Positions 26,007-34,484 of a DNA stretch of 64,000 bases are shown here, in pieces. Each line of letters begins with the position of its first letter. Positions within the stretch are counted from its first letter, which is position 1. Under the pieces are notes generated by a model. It saw nothing but the letters and a program-made list of their open reading frames with translations. It searched no databases and was not told the origin of the DNA. Made by a program: the position numbers and the translations under genes. The DNA is taken from positions 1,302,001-1,366,000 of the forward strand of contig NZ_CP162511.1 of assembly GCF_040939305.1 (NCBI RefSeq), written 5' to 3'. The stretch is from Herbiconiux sp. A18JL235 (lineage in GTDB: Bacteria > Actinomycetota > Actinomycetes > Actinomycetales > Microbacteriaceae).

Positions 26007-26937
26007 GAATTCCCGCACCGAGACCGCCCCCGTCGTCGTGACGCCGGCGGTGCTGCGCGAATGGGAGCTGCCCTCGGCGGGTGCTTCCAAGTACGACCGC
26101 GGACAGGTGGTGGTGGTCGGGGGTGACCGGCGGTCGCCCGGTGCCGCACTGCTCGCCGCCGAGGCGTCGCTCCGGGTCGGCGCCGGGCGTCTGACCATCG
26201 CGCTCGCCGAGGGGGCGGCCATCATGGCTGCGGTCGCGCTCCGGGAGAGCGGGGTCGTCGCGCTCCCCGAACGCGACGGGCAGATCGTGGGCTCGTCGAT
26301 CGAGGCGGCCCGCGACGATCTGGAGCCGGCGGACGCGGTGCTCGTCGGCCCGGGGCTCGACGACGCCGAGCAGACCCTCGCACTCCTCGACCGGCTGCCC
26401 GCGCTGGTCGGCGACGAGACCACCGTCGTGCTCGATGCCTATGCCCTGGGGGTGCTGCCCCGATCGAAGGCGCGTGATGCCTTCGCGGGCAGGCTCGTGC
26501 TCACGCCCAACCCGGGCGAGGCGACGATGCTGCTCGAGGCGATGGACGACGGCGCCGGCTCGGACGACGAGGGTGCCGGTTCGGGCGATGACGGCGACGG
26601 CTCCGCCGACGACGACATCGAGCGCACGGTGCGGGCCCTCGCTCGTGCCTACGACGCCGTCGTCTCGTGTCAGAGCCGGGTCGCGCATCCCGACGGGAGG
26701 CTCTGGCTCGTCGGCACCGGCCACGGCGGACTCGGCACCTCCGGCAGCGGTGACGTGCTCTCGGGAGCCATCGCCGGCCTCTGCGCCCGGGGTGTCGCCC
26801 GCGAGGAGGCAGCGGTCTGGGCCACCTACGCCCACGCCGCCGCGGGCGACCGTCTCGCCGTCGAGGTGGGCCCCCTCGGCTTCCTCGCCAGCGAACTGCT
26901 TCTCGAACTGCCGAGGGTGCTGGTCGAGGTGGGCTGA
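25990..26937 (+). CDS. nnrD: ADP/ATP-dependent (S)-NAD(P)H-hydrate dehydratase
   Basis: A 315-residue ribokinase-fold enzyme that repairs hydrated NAD(P)H. Visible motifs are SKYDRGQVVVVGGDRRSPGA with the nucleotide-binding start, VLVGPGLDD, VLTPNPGEA, and GHGGLGTSGSGDVLSGAIAGL, which holds the catalytic Asp and anion hole. An acidic Gly/Ser/Asp insertion (about residues 187-212) separates NPGEATMLL from the next helix and is not part of the usual fold. The epimerase (NnrE) domain is absent here and would be encoded elsewhere. Translation is likely coupled to the preceding phosphatase. Confidence 0.9.
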   Translation: MNGHAENSRTETAPVVVTPAVLREWELPSAGASKYDRGQVVVVGGDRRSPGAALLAAEASLRVGAGRLTIALAEGAAIMAAVALRESGVVALPERDGQIVGSSIEAARDDLEPADAVLVGPGLDDAEQTLALLDRLPALVGDETTVVLDAYALGVLPRSKARDAFAGRLVLTPNPGEATMLLEAMDDGAGSDDEGAGSGDDGDGSADDDIERTVRALARAYDAVVSCQSRVAHPDGRLWLVGTGHGGLGTSGSGDVLSGAIAGLCARGVAREEAAVWATYAHAAAGDRLAVEVGPLGFLASELLLELPRVLVEVG

Positions 26938-26946
26938 GCCGGCCGT

Positions 26947-26962
26947 TACAACGTTGTATCAT
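26947..26962. promoter_or_regulatory. LacI-family operator overlapping -10 of its own gene
   Basis: A perfect 12-bp palindrome TACAACGTTGTA (26947-26958) overlaps a TATCAT -10 box (26957-26962) in front of the LacI gene. The same palindrome recurs in front of the transporter operon, so autoregulation is likely. Confidence 0.7.
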
Positions 26963-26993
26963 CGAGTCGCGGCATTCCGACGAAGGGCAGGCG

Positions 26994-28013
26994 ATGGCGG
27001 CGACTCTCCATGACGTGGCTCAGCTCGCCGGGGTGTCGATCAAGACCGTGTCGAACGTGGTCAACAACTTCGCGCACATCAGGCCCGAGACCAGGCGCCG
27101 CGTGCAGGCGGCGATCGACGAACTCGGCTACCAGCCCAATCTCTCGGCCCGGAGTCTCCGGTCAGGCCGCAGCGGTGTCATCGGCCTGGTGCTTCCCGAG
27201 CTCAGCCTGAGCTACTTCGCCGAGCTCGCCGACGCCGTGATCGCGCGGGCCGCAGCGCACGATCTCGTGGTGCTCGTCGAGCAGACCGGTGCCGATCGCG
27301 AGCGCGAGATCGCCGTGCTGACGAGCCCGCGCATGCGCCTCACCGACGGCCTCATCTTCAGCCCCCTGGGCATGGGGCAGGACGACGCCTCCCATCTCGA
27401 GGTCGACTACCCGATGGTGCTTCTCGGCGAGCGGATCTTCGGCGGCCCCGTCGACCACGTGACGATGCGCAACGTCGAGGCCGCTCGCGCGGCGACGGAG
27501 TTCCTCATCGCCTCGGGCCGGCGTCGCATCGCGGTGATCGGGGCTCACGAGAACGAGGTGCTGGGCTCGGCGGCTCTGCGCCTGCAGGGCTACGCCGAGG
27601 CGCTCGCGGGGGCCGGCATCCCGTTCGACCCGGAGCTCGTGACCTTCACCACGCTCTGGCACCGCGCGAACGGTGCGGCGTCGATGCGCGCGCTGATCGA
27701 GGCGGGCACCGGGTTCGACGCGGTGTTCGGCCTGAACGACGCACTGACCCTCGGCGCGCTGCGGGTGCTGCAAGAGGCGGGTATGAGGGTTCCCGACGAC
27801 GTCGCCGTGATCGGTTTCGACAACATCGACGAGGCCCAATACACCGTGCCGAGCCTCACCACCATCGACCCGGGGCGCGAGCAGATCGCACAGCGCGCGG
27901 TCGAACTGCTGGTGCAGAGGATGGCCGCGGGCGGCGGTCGTCCCGCGAACCCGGAGCAGGTGCTCGTCGACTTCGACGTCGTCGTGCGCGAGTCGGCGAC
28001 GCTCGCGGGCTGA
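26994..28013 (+). CDS. LacI family transcriptional regulator (arabinoside operon)
   Basis: A 339-residue LacI-type repressor. The N-terminal helix-turn-helix is TLHDVAQLAGVSIKTVSNVV (4-23), with the hinge helix at LSARSLRSGRSG. The periplasmic-binding-protein-like core runs from about 60 to 335, with VIGLVLPELSLSYFAEL, GRRRIAVIGAHEN and DVAVIGFDNIDEAQY as standard blocks. It is immediately upstream of a sugar ABC transporter and two glycosidases. Identical palindromes lie before both its own gene and that operon, so it probably represses them until arabinose or an arabino-oligosaccharide binds. Ribosome site GAAGGGCAGG. Confidence 0.93.
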   Translation: MAATLHDVAQLAGVSIKTVSNVVNNFAHIRPETRRRVQAAIDELGYQPNLSARSLRSGRSGVIGLVLPELSLSYFAELADAVIARAAAHDLVVLVEQTGADREREIAVLTSPRMRLTDGLIFSPLGMGQDDASHLEVDYPMVLLGERIFGGPVDHVTMRNVEAARAATEFLIASGRRRIAVIGAHENEVLGSAALRLQGYAEALAGAGIPFDPELVTFTTLWHRANGAASMRALIEAGTGFDAVFGLNDALTLGALRVLQEAGMRVPDDVAVIGFDNIDEAQYTVPSLTTIDPGREQIAQRAVELLVQRMAAGGGRPANPEQVLVDFDVVVRESATLAG

Positions 28014-28018
28014 GGTCG

Positions 28019-28047
28019 TTGACAGTCTCGCCGGCGGCAGCTACATT
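28019..28047 (+). promoter_or_regulatory. Sigma-70-type promoter of arabinoside operon
   Basis: TTGACA (28019-28024), a 17-bp spacer, then TACATT (28042-28047). This is a near-consensus vegetative promoter; the predicted start falls around 28054, inside the first operator. Confidence 0.75.
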
Positions 28048-28050
28048 ATC

Positions 28051-28078
28051 TTTACAACGTTTACTTACAACGTTGTAA
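28051..28078. promoter_or_regulatory. Tandem LacI-family operators
   Basis: An imperfect site TTTACAACGTTTAC (28051-28064) is followed directly by a perfect 14-bp palindrome TTACAACGTTGTAA (28065-28078). Both lie at or just after the predicted transcription start, a repressing position. Confidence 0.75.
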
Positions 28079-28159
28079 AAACGCTGAAGCACCACACCCG
28101 ACCCCTGACGACGATGTCCCGCCGGCCGACACAGCAGTCGCCGAGCAGAAAGGCCTCCC

Positions 28160-29428
28160 ATGAAAAAGCTCCTCGCCGCGGCAGCCGTACTGGCCGCCGC
28201 CTCCCTCGGCCTCGCGGCCTGTTCCTCCGGCGACGCCGGCACCGCAGCAGACGGCCCCGTGCAGCTGACCTTCTGGCACGGCTACACCGAGGCCGACGGC
28301 GACGTGCTGCAGAGCATCATCGACGACTTCAACGCTTCGCAGGACGAGGTCGAGGTCAGCACCGAGGTGAAGACCTGGGCCGTCATCGACGACACGCTGC
28401 TCACCGCACTCTCGGCCGACCAGGGTCCGGATGTGGTGGCCATGCCCGCCGAGCGACTCCCGGTCTACGCCGCGAAGGGTGCGTTCGCCGACCTCACCGA
28501 CTTCTACGCCTCCGCCGACAGCAACACCGCCGAGCTCAACCCGCAGGCGGTCGAGATGGAGACCGTCGACGGCACCGCCTACGGCGTTCCCACCGGCTTC
28601 GTGCCGCTCGCGGTCTACTACAACAAGGCGCTGTTCGACGCCGCCGGCATCACCGCCTTCCCCACCACCTGGGACGAGTGGGTCGACACCGCCAAGAAGC
28701 TCACCGTCGACGAGAACGGCGACGGCACCCCCGAGCAGTACGGCATGGTGCTGCCCGACCACGCCACCGTGGCCAACGGCGTATGGCCCAGCCTGTTCTA
28801 CGGCAACGGCGGCGACATCGTCGAAGACGGCACCACCGCCGTGCTCGACTCGCCCGAGAACGCCGAGACGTTGAAGTACTGGGCCGATGCGGTGGCGAAC
28901 GACAAGATCTCGCCCACCGGCGTCGACGGTGTCGGTGCCGACGGCCTGTTCTCCTCGGGCAAGGTCGCGATGACCATCGGCGGCCCCTGGATGTCGTCGA
29001 TCGCCACCGAGAACAGCATCGACTACGGCATCGCCGCCATCCCGGCCGGTCCCGTCGACCAGGCCGCCTCCGCGATCGGGGTCTCGATGGGCATCACGGC
29101 CCAGGCCGACGACGCGAAGGTCGCCGCCGCCGAGAAGTTCTTCTCCTACTTCTTCTCGGAAGACGTCGCCACCGAGTGGTCGCTCGGCTCCGGCTGGCCG
29201 CCGCTGCGCACCGACATCCCCGCCTCGGCCGTCGAGTCGAACCCGACGGTCGCCGCCCTCACCGAGATCTCCGGCACCAGCCGGGCGCTGCTCCCGGGCG
29301 TCGTCAACAGCTCCGACGTGCTCACCGAGATGGACGTGGTGACGCAGAAGGCACTCGCGGGTGGCGACATCCCGAGCCTGCTCTCCGACGGACAGAAGGC
29401 CATCCAGGCCACCCTCGACGACCAGTGA
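28160..29428 (+). CDS. Sugar ABC transporter, extracellular binding lipoprotein
   Basis: A 422-residue cluster B (CUT1) binding protein. The signal peptide ends in the lipobox GLAAC with Cys21. The mature protein begins VQLTFWHGYTEADGDVL and contains SSGKVAMTIGGPWM and FFSYFFSEDVATEW, all typical of oligosaccharide-binding proteins. It sits outside the membrane tethered by lipid. Together with the two permeases it forms an importer; with the downstream GH51 gene the likely ligand is an arabino-oligosaccharide or another arabinoside. The leader from the promoter is about 105 nt; a GAAAGG ribosome site precedes the ATG. Confidence 0.93.
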   Translation: MKKLLAAAAVLAAASLGLAACSSGDAGTAADGPVQLTFWHGYTEADGDVLQSIIDDFNASQDEVEVSTEVKTWAVIDDTLLTALSADQGPDVVAMPAERLPVYAAKGAFADLTDFYASADSNTAELNPQAVEMETVDGTAYGVPTGFVPLAVYYNKALFDAAGITAFPTTWDEWVDTAKKLTVDENGDGTPEQYGMVLPDHATVANGVWPSLFYGNGGDIVEDGTTAVLDSPENAETLKYWADAVANDKISPTGVDGVGADGLFSSGKVAMTIGGPWMSSIATENSIDYGIAAIPAGPVDQAASAIGVSMGITAQADDAKVAAAEKFFSYFFSEDVATEWSLGSGWPPLRTDIPASAVESNPTVAALTEISGTSRALLPGVVNSSDVLTEMDVVTQKALAGGDIPSLLSDGQKAIQATLDDQ

Positions 29429-30375
29429 CCACGCACACCACTCGCCCCGCGCGCCGATACCGCCCCCCGGGGCAGCTCGGCGGGCGGGGCCCCCTCGGGG
29501 GTCAGGCCAAGCGCCGCCTCACCATCGTCGGCTTCCTGCTGCCGGCCCTCGCCATCCTCGTCCTGTTCGTGTTCTGGCCGATGATCTCCGCCCTCCGGCT
29601 GTCCTTCACCGACGCCTCGGGGTTCGGCCGGGAGAAGTACATCGGGTTCGACAACTACGTGCAGGTGTTCACCGACCCCGACATCCTCCGGGCGATGGGC
29701 AACACCGTGCTCTACACGGTGATGTTCACCCCGGCAGCGGTCATCCTGGCGCTCCTGCTGGCCATGGCCCTGAACAGCCCGAAGCTGCCGCTGCGCGGAG
29801 TCTTCCGCACCTGGCTCTTCCTGCCCTTCATCGTCTCGCTCGCGGTCGCCGCGTTCGCCTGGCAATACCTGCTCGACCCGCAGGTGGGGCTACTCAACTA
29901 CTGGCTGTCGACCTTCGGCATCCGCATCGGCAACGTGCTCCAAGACCCGGTGCTCGCGATGCCGACCGTGGTGCTGGTCGCGGTGTGGAAGAACTTCGCG
30001 TTCTACATGATCGTCTTCCTCGCCGGCCTCCAGGAGATCCCCGGAAGCCTCTACGAGGCGGCGAAGATGGACGGCGCCGGCCCGTGGTCGAGGTTCAGGA
30101 ACATCACGCTGCCGCTGCTCAACAACACCACCGGCTTCGTGCTCATCATCGCCACCATCGCCGCCCTCCAGGCCTTCGATCAGATCTACGTGCTCACGGG
30201 CGGCGGCCCGTACCGCAGCACCCAGACGGTGGTCATGCAGATCTACCAGTCCGGCTTCAAAGACCTCGACCTCGGTTTCGCCTCGGCACTGTCGTACGTG
30301 CTGCTGGTCGCCACCCTCATCCTCAGCCTGGTGCAGTTCTTCATCACCGGCCGCCGTGAGAAAGACACCGTCTGA
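29425..30375 (+). CDS. Sugar ABC transporter permease (MalF-type)
   Basis: A 316-residue permease with six membrane helices. The first helix is LTIVGFLLPALAILVLFVFWP, and the EAA loop reads YEAAKMDGAGPWSRFRNITLP. That loop contacts the ATPase. GTG at 29425 overlaps the preceding stop. No ATPase gene lies in the operon, so a shared MsmK/MsiK-type ATPase elsewhere in the genome is expected. The N-terminal 25 residues are Arg/Pro/Gly-rich and cytoplasmic. Confidence 0.93.
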   Translation: MTTHTTRPARRYRPPGQLGGRGPLGGQAKRRLTIVGFLLPALAILVLFVFWPMISALRLSFTDASGFGREKYIGFDNYVQVFTDPDILRAMGNTVLYTVMFTPAAVILALLLAMALNSPKLPLRGVFRTWLFLPFIVSLAVAAFAWQYLLDPQVGLLNYWLSTFGIRIGNVLQDPVLAMPTVVLVAVWKNFAFYMIVFLAGLQEIPGSLYEAAKMDGAGPWSRFRNITLPLLNNTTGFVLIIATIAALQAFDQIYVLTGGGPYRSTQTVVMQIYQSGFKDLDLGFASALSYVLLVATLILSLVQFFITGRREKDTV

Positions 30376-31193
30376 TGCGCAGAGTAGGCCCCTGGCTGTT
30401 CTTCGCGGCCATGCTCGTGGTGGCACTCGTCGTGCTGCTGCCGATCATCATCATCGTCTTCACCGCCTTCAAGCCGGTGGCCGAGGTGAACGCCTTCCCG
30501 CCCTCGCTCGTACCCACGGCGTGGACGCTCGACAACTTCACCCGCATCTTCACCGAACTGCCCTTCGCGAGGCTCATCCTCAACAGCTTCGTGTTCGCGG
30601 GAGGGGTGACGCTGTGCGCCCTCGTCTTCGACTCGCTGGCCGCCTACGTGCTGGCCCGCATCGACTTCAGGGGCAGCCGCATCCTGCTGCTGGTCATCGT
30701 GGCGAGCCTAATGATCCCGTTCCAGGCCACGCTCATCCCGATCTACCAGCTGGTCGCCGACTTCGGCTGGGTGAACACCTTCTGGGGGCTCATCATCCCC
30801 AGGGCTGCCGACGCCTTCGGCATCTTCTTCCTCCGTCAGTTCTTCCTGTCGCTGCCGCGCGACCTCGACAACGCCGCGCGCATCGACGGGGCGAGCGAGT
30901 TCCGCATCTTCAGGAGCGTCGTGCTGCCGAACGCGGTTCCCGCGCTGCTGACCCTCGGCATCTACACCTTCGTGAACAACTGGAACGACCTGCTCTGGCC
31001 GCTGGTGTTCACGACGCAGCAGGAGATGGGCACCATCACCTCGGGGCTCACCCTCCTCACCGGGCCGAGCGGCATCGTGCCGTACGGCGTGATGATGGCG
31101 GGTTCGCTCATCGCGGTGGTGCCGCTGGCCGTCATGTTCCTCTTCGTGCAACGGCGCTTCATCGAGAGCGTCGCCACCTCCGGACTCAAGTAG
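30375..31193 (+). CDS. Sugar ABC transporter permease (MalG-type)
   Basis: A 272-residue permease with six membrane helices. The EAA loop is DNAARIDGASEFRIFRSVVLP, and the C-terminus ERR-like segment FLFVQRRFIESVATSGLK is typical of CUT1 MalG-type subunits. The ATG shares one base with the upstream stop (TGATG), so translation is coupled. It pairs with the MalF-type permease to form the channel for the lipoprotein's ligand. Confidence 0.93.
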   Translation: MRRVGPWLFFAAMLVVALVVLLPIIIIVFTAFKPVAEVNAFPPSLVPTAWTLDNFTRIFTELPFARLILNSFVFAGGVTLCALVFDSLAAYVLARIDFRGSRILLLVIVASLMIPFQATLIPIYQLVADFGWVNTFWGLIIPRAADAFGIFFLRQFFLSLPRDLDNAARIDGASEFRIFRSVVLPNAVPALLTLGIYTFVNNWNDLLWPLVFTTQQEMGTITSGLTLLTGPSGIVPYGVMMAGSLIAVVPLAVMFLFVQRRFIESVATSGLK

Positions 31194-31202
31194 GAGATCA
31201 CC

Positions 31203-32534
31203 GTGACCACCGACACACCGGGCCGCGCGCCGCGCTGGTTCGACGACGGCCGCCTGCACTTCGGCCTCGGCGTCGAAGACACCTTCGTGCCCCAGGAGCG
31301 CGCCGGCGAGCGCGCCGTCGACGAGTACGAGCTCACCGAGCACTACGAGCAGGTGGAGGGCGACTTCGCCCTCGCCCGGGAGGTGGGTGCCGAGTTCCTG
31401 CGGTGGGGCGTCCCGTGGCATCGGGTGAACCCGGCGCCGGGGGAGTGGGAGTGGTCGTGGCTCGATCGCGCCATGGCCGCGTTCGGCGAGAACGGCATCC
31501 GGCCCGTCGTCGACCTCCTGCACTACGGCACGCCACTCTGGCTCGAGCGCGAGTTCGCCCACCCCGACTACCCGCAGCGGGTCGCCGAGTACGCGGTCGC
31601 CGTGGCCGAGCGCTACGGCGACGTCGCCACCGACTACACGCCCGTGAACGAGCCGATGATCCACGCGCTGTTCAGCGGCGAGTACGCCTACTGGCCGCCG
31701 TACCTCGGCGGGGTCGCGGGGCTCGTCACCAGCTCCGACGCGCTGGCGCGGGGATTCGTGCTCACCCAGCGCGGCATCGCGGAGGTGCTGGGCGACCGGG
31801 CCGCGTTCGTCCACGTCGACGCCACCCTCCGCTACGCGGGCGACACGGATGCTGCGGAGCATCGCGAGACGGCGGAACGATTGCGCCACCAGGCCTTCCT
31901 CGTCGAAGACCTGGTGACCGGGATGGTCGATGCCGAGCATCCGCTCGTCGCCCTGCTCGGCGAGCACGGCGTGAGCGACGACAGCCTCGCCTGGTACGCC
32001 GCGAACGCCGTGCAGCCCGACGTGATGGGCGTGAACTACTACCCGCGGCACTCCACGGAGCTGTTCGAGGCCGGTGTGCACCACGGGGGCGGCTTCGCCG
32101 ACCCGAGGCCCACCGCAGACCACGGCACCGACGGCCTCATCGCCTCGCTGCAGACCTACGCCGCGCGTTACGGCGCGCCGGTCATGGTGACCGAGACCTG
32201 CGTCACCGACACGCCCGCCGCGCGCATCGACTGGCTCGACAGCTCGGTCGCCGCCGTCGAGGCGGCCCGCGCCGACGGGCTGCCCGTCGTCGGGTACACC
32301 TGGTGGCCGCTGTTCGACATGTACGAGTGGACCTACCGCCACAGCGATGCCCCACGATCGGAGCACCTGCTCAGCATGGGGTTGTTCGACCTCGTCGAGA
32401 ACGATGCCCCGGGTGGGCCACTGCTCCGCCGGGAGAACCCCGTGGCGGAGAGATTCCGTCAGCACGCGCTCGGCGCCCGCGCCGCATCCGCGTCTTCCTC
32501 CTCCGCACCCGCGACCACCACCCCGAAAGGCTGA
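31203..32534 (+). CDS. Family 1-like glycoside hydrolase (clan GH-A)
   Basis: A 443-residue TIM-barrel glycosidase without a signal peptide. The proposed acid/base is E150 in TPVNEPMIHA and the nucleophile is E331 in VMVTETCVTD; both positions and the overall length fit GH1, although the N-terminal 60 residues are divergent. YTWWPLFDMYEW near residue 370 matches the aglycone-site tryptophans. It would cleave a beta-glycoside released by, or imported with, the arabinoside. The GTG start at 31203 has AGGAG just upstream. A beta-galactosidase, glucosidase or arabinopyranosidase activity are all possible. Confidence 0.8.
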   Translation: MTTDTPGRAPRWFDDGRLHFGLGVEDTFVPQERAGERAVDEYELTEHYEQVEGDFALAREVGAEFLRWGVPWHRVNPAPGEWEWSWLDRAMAAFGENGIRPVVDLLHYGTPLWLEREFAHPDYPQRVAEYAVAVAERYGDVATDYTPVNEPMIHALFSGEYAYWPPYLGGVAGLVTSSDALARGFVLTQRGIAEVLGDRAAFVHVDATLRYAGDTDAAEHRETAERLRHQAFLVEDLVTGMVDAEHPLVALLGEHGVSDDSLAWYAANAVQPDVMGVNYYPRHSTELFEAGVHHGGGFADPRPTADHGTDGLIASLQTYAARYGAPVMVTETCVTDTPAARIDWLDSSVAAVEAARADGLPVVGYTWWPLFDMYEWTYRHSDAPRSEHLLSMGLFDLVENDAPGGPLLRRENPVAERFRQHALGARAASASSSSAPATTTPKG

Positions 32535-32535
32535 G

Positions 32536-34059
32536 ATGGCCACCGCACGACTGATCTTCGACACCCTTCTCCCGGTCGGCGAGGTGAACCGGCGCGTGTT
32601 CGGTTCCTTCGTCGAGCACCTCGGCCGCAGCGTCTACGACGGCATCTACGAGCCGGGGCACCCGACCGCCGACGAGCGCGGGTTCCGCACCGACGTGGTC
32701 GAGCTCGTGAAGGGCCTCGGGGTGAGCGCCATCCGCTACCCCGGCGGCAACTTCGTCTCGGGCTTCCGCTGGGAGGACAGCGTGGGCCCCGTCGCCGACC
32801 GGCCCACCCGGCTCGACCTCGCCTGGCACTCCACCGAGACCAACGAGGTGGGCCTTCACGAGTTCTCGTCGTGGCTCGAGACCGTGGGGAGCGAGCTCAT
32901 GCTCGCCGTGAACCTCGGTACGCGCGGCACCCTCGAGGCGCTCGACCTGCTCGAGTACAGCAACCTCGGCGGCGGGTCGGCGCTTGCCGAGCGGCGGGCG
33001 GCGAACGGGCATCCCGCCCCCTTCGACGTGCGGATGTGGTGCCTCGGCAATGAGATGGACGGCCCGTGGCAGCTCGGTCACCGCTCGGCCGACGACTACG
33101 GCAAGCTCGCCGCGCAGACGGCGCGGGCCATGCGCGCCTTCGACCCGGAGCTCGAGCTCGTCGTGTGCGGCTCGTCGAGCGCGCACATGCCCACCTTCGG
33201 CGAGTGGGAGCGCGTCGTGCTGACGCACAGCTACGACGACGTCGACTACATCTCCTGCCACGCCTACTACGAGGAGAAGGACGGCGACCTCGGCAGCTTC
33301 CTCGCTTCGGCCGTCGACATGGACTCGTTCATCGAGTCGGTGGTCGCCACCATCGATCATGTCAAGGCGGTGAAGGGCAGCGACCACGTCGTCAACATCT
33401 CCTTCGACGAGTGGAACGTCTGGTACAACGAGCGCTTCGAGAAGGTCGACAAGATCACGGGGGTCGACAACTGGCCGGTCGCCCCGCGACTGCTCGAAGA
33501 CGCGTACACCGTCGCCGACGCGGTGGTGGTCGGGAACCTGCTCATCTCGCTGCTGCGGCGGGCCGACCGGGTCACCAGCGCATCCCTCGCGCAGCTGGTG
33601 AACGTGATCGCGCCCATCATGACCGAGCCGGGCGGCATCGCGTGGAAGCAGACCACCTACTTCCCGTTCGCCCTCACCTCGGCGCTCGCCACCGGGTCGA
33701 CCGTCACGACGCGCATCGAGAGCGACAGCTACGACACCGCCGCCTACGGCCGGGTGCCCCTCGTCGACGCGGTCACCACGCACGATGCCGCCACCGGGCG
33801 CACCAGCATCTTCGTGGTCAACCGCTCGCGGGGCGACGAGGTGATGCTCGAGTTCCCCCTCGACGGCCTCGGCGCGGTGACGGATGCGTCGGCCCAGACC
33901 CTCTCCGACGCCGACCCCTACGCGGTCAACACCCTGCAGGAGCCGACGCGCGTGGGTGTCGCGCCGAACGAGACGCTGCGGGTGTCGGAGGACGGGGGAT
34001 CGATCGTGCTTCCCCCGGTCTCCTGGACGGTGATCACGCTGCAGAGCGCGGCGGGGTAG
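32536..34059 (+). CDS. arfA: Alpha-N-arabinofuranosidase, GH51 (intracellular)
   Basis: A 507-residue GH51 enzyme that removes alpha-L-arabinofuranosyl groups. The start VFGSFVEHLGRSVYDGIYEP is the family signature. E173 in CLGNEMDGPW is the acid/base, and E292 in SFDEWNVWY the nucleophile; both are close to the positions in characterised enzymes. The C-terminal beta-sandwich runs from about 390. No signal peptide, so it acts on oligosaccharides brought in by the ABC transporter encoded upstream. The ATG follows the GH1-like stop by one base. The gene is complete and appears to end the operon. Confidence 0.95.
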   Translation: MATARLIFDTLLPVGEVNRRVFGSFVEHLGRSVYDGIYEPGHPTADERGFRTDVVELVKGLGVSAIRYPGGNFVSGFRWEDSVGPVADRPTRLDLAWHSTETNEVGLHEFSSWLETVGSELMLAVNLGTRGTLEALDLLEYSNLGGGSALAERRAANGHPAPFDVRMWCLGNEMDGPWQLGHRSADDYGKLAAQTARAMRAFDPELELVVCGSSSAHMPTFGEWERVVLTHSYDDVDYISCHAYYEEKDGDLGSFLASAVDMDSFIESVVATIDHVKAVKGSDHVVNISFDEWNVWYNERFEKVDKITGVDNWPVAPRLLEDAYTVADAVVVGNLLISLLRRADRVTSASLAQLVNVIAPIMTEPGGIAWKQTTYFPFALTSALATGSTVTTRIESDSYDTAAYGRVPLVDAVTTHDAATGRTSIFVVNRSRGDEVMLEFPLDGLGAVTDASAQTLSDADPYAVNTLQEPTRVGVAPNETLRVSEDGGSIVLPPVSWTVITLQSAAG

Positions 34060-34078
34060 GCCGGCCCGACGCCGCGCT
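34045..34078. terminator. Hairpin at end of arabinoside operon
   Basis: AGCGCGGCG (34045-34053) pairs with CGCCGCGCT (34070-34078) around a 16-nt loop that holds the GH51 stop codon. No T-tract follows on either strand. Its position between convergent genes fits a terminator, but the call is weak. Confidence 0.35.
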
Positions 34079-34093
34079 GCGGTGACGCCCGCT

Positions 34094-34438
34094 CTACTTC
34101 AGCGGGTCGTTGCCCCAGTTCATGAGGGAGTGCCGCCACGCGGTGTCCTCGATGTCGCCCTTCGGCCGCTGAGCCGAGTGCCGGGCGACGTACCCGACGA
34201 CCTTGCGCATGTGCGCGTAGTCGCCGGCGGTGTAGTCGGCCTGCTTCTTCTCGAGGATCCGCACGATGTGGCGCCCGCTCTCGTGCCCCGTCGACTCGCC
34301 CCCGCCCGCCGGCTTCTGGCCGACGGCCTTCGACTCGTCGCTGTCGAGCCACTCCCGCAGCTGCTTCGCCGTCATGTTCACCGCATCGGCGAACTCCTCG
34401 CGCGTCTTCTTGTCGTCGTCCTTGCCCTCGTCGCTCAT
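34094..34438 (-). CDS. DUF3140 family protein
   Basis: A 114-residue, highly charged protein. DUF3140 features are visible: FADAVNMTAKQLREWLDSDESKAVG near the N-terminus, HESGRHIVRILEKK in the middle, and YAHMRKVVGYVARHSAQRP towards the end, with a W-rich C-terminus. Its function is unknown; it lacks membrane segments and resembles small DNA-associated stress proteins in composition. ATG at 34438 sits 7 nt after a TAGGGT -10 box. It is divergent from an SDR gene with a matching promoter. Confidence 0.88.
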   Translation of the reverse strand: MSDEGKDDDKKTREEFADAVNMTAKQLREWLDSDESKAVGQKPAGGGESTGHESGRHIVRILEKKQADYTAGDYAHMRKVVGYVARHSAQRPKGDIEDTAWRHSLMNWGNDPLK

Positions 34439-34445
34439 GCTGGTC

Positions 34446-34451
34446 ACCCTA
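34446..34451 (-). promoter_or_regulatory. -10 box of DUF3140 gene
   Basis: TAGGGT on the minus strand, 7 nt before the ATG at 34438; predicted leaderless. Confidence 0.55.
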
Positions 34452-34472
34452 GGCCGGTCCCGGTCATCCGCG

Positions 34473-34478
34473 TAGGGT
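34473..34478 (+). promoter_or_regulatory. -10 box of SDR gene
   Basis: TAGGGT, 6 nt before the ATG at 34485. The same hexamer drives the divergent DUF3140 gene 22 bp away. Confidence 0.55.
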
Positions 34479-34484
34479 CTGGTC

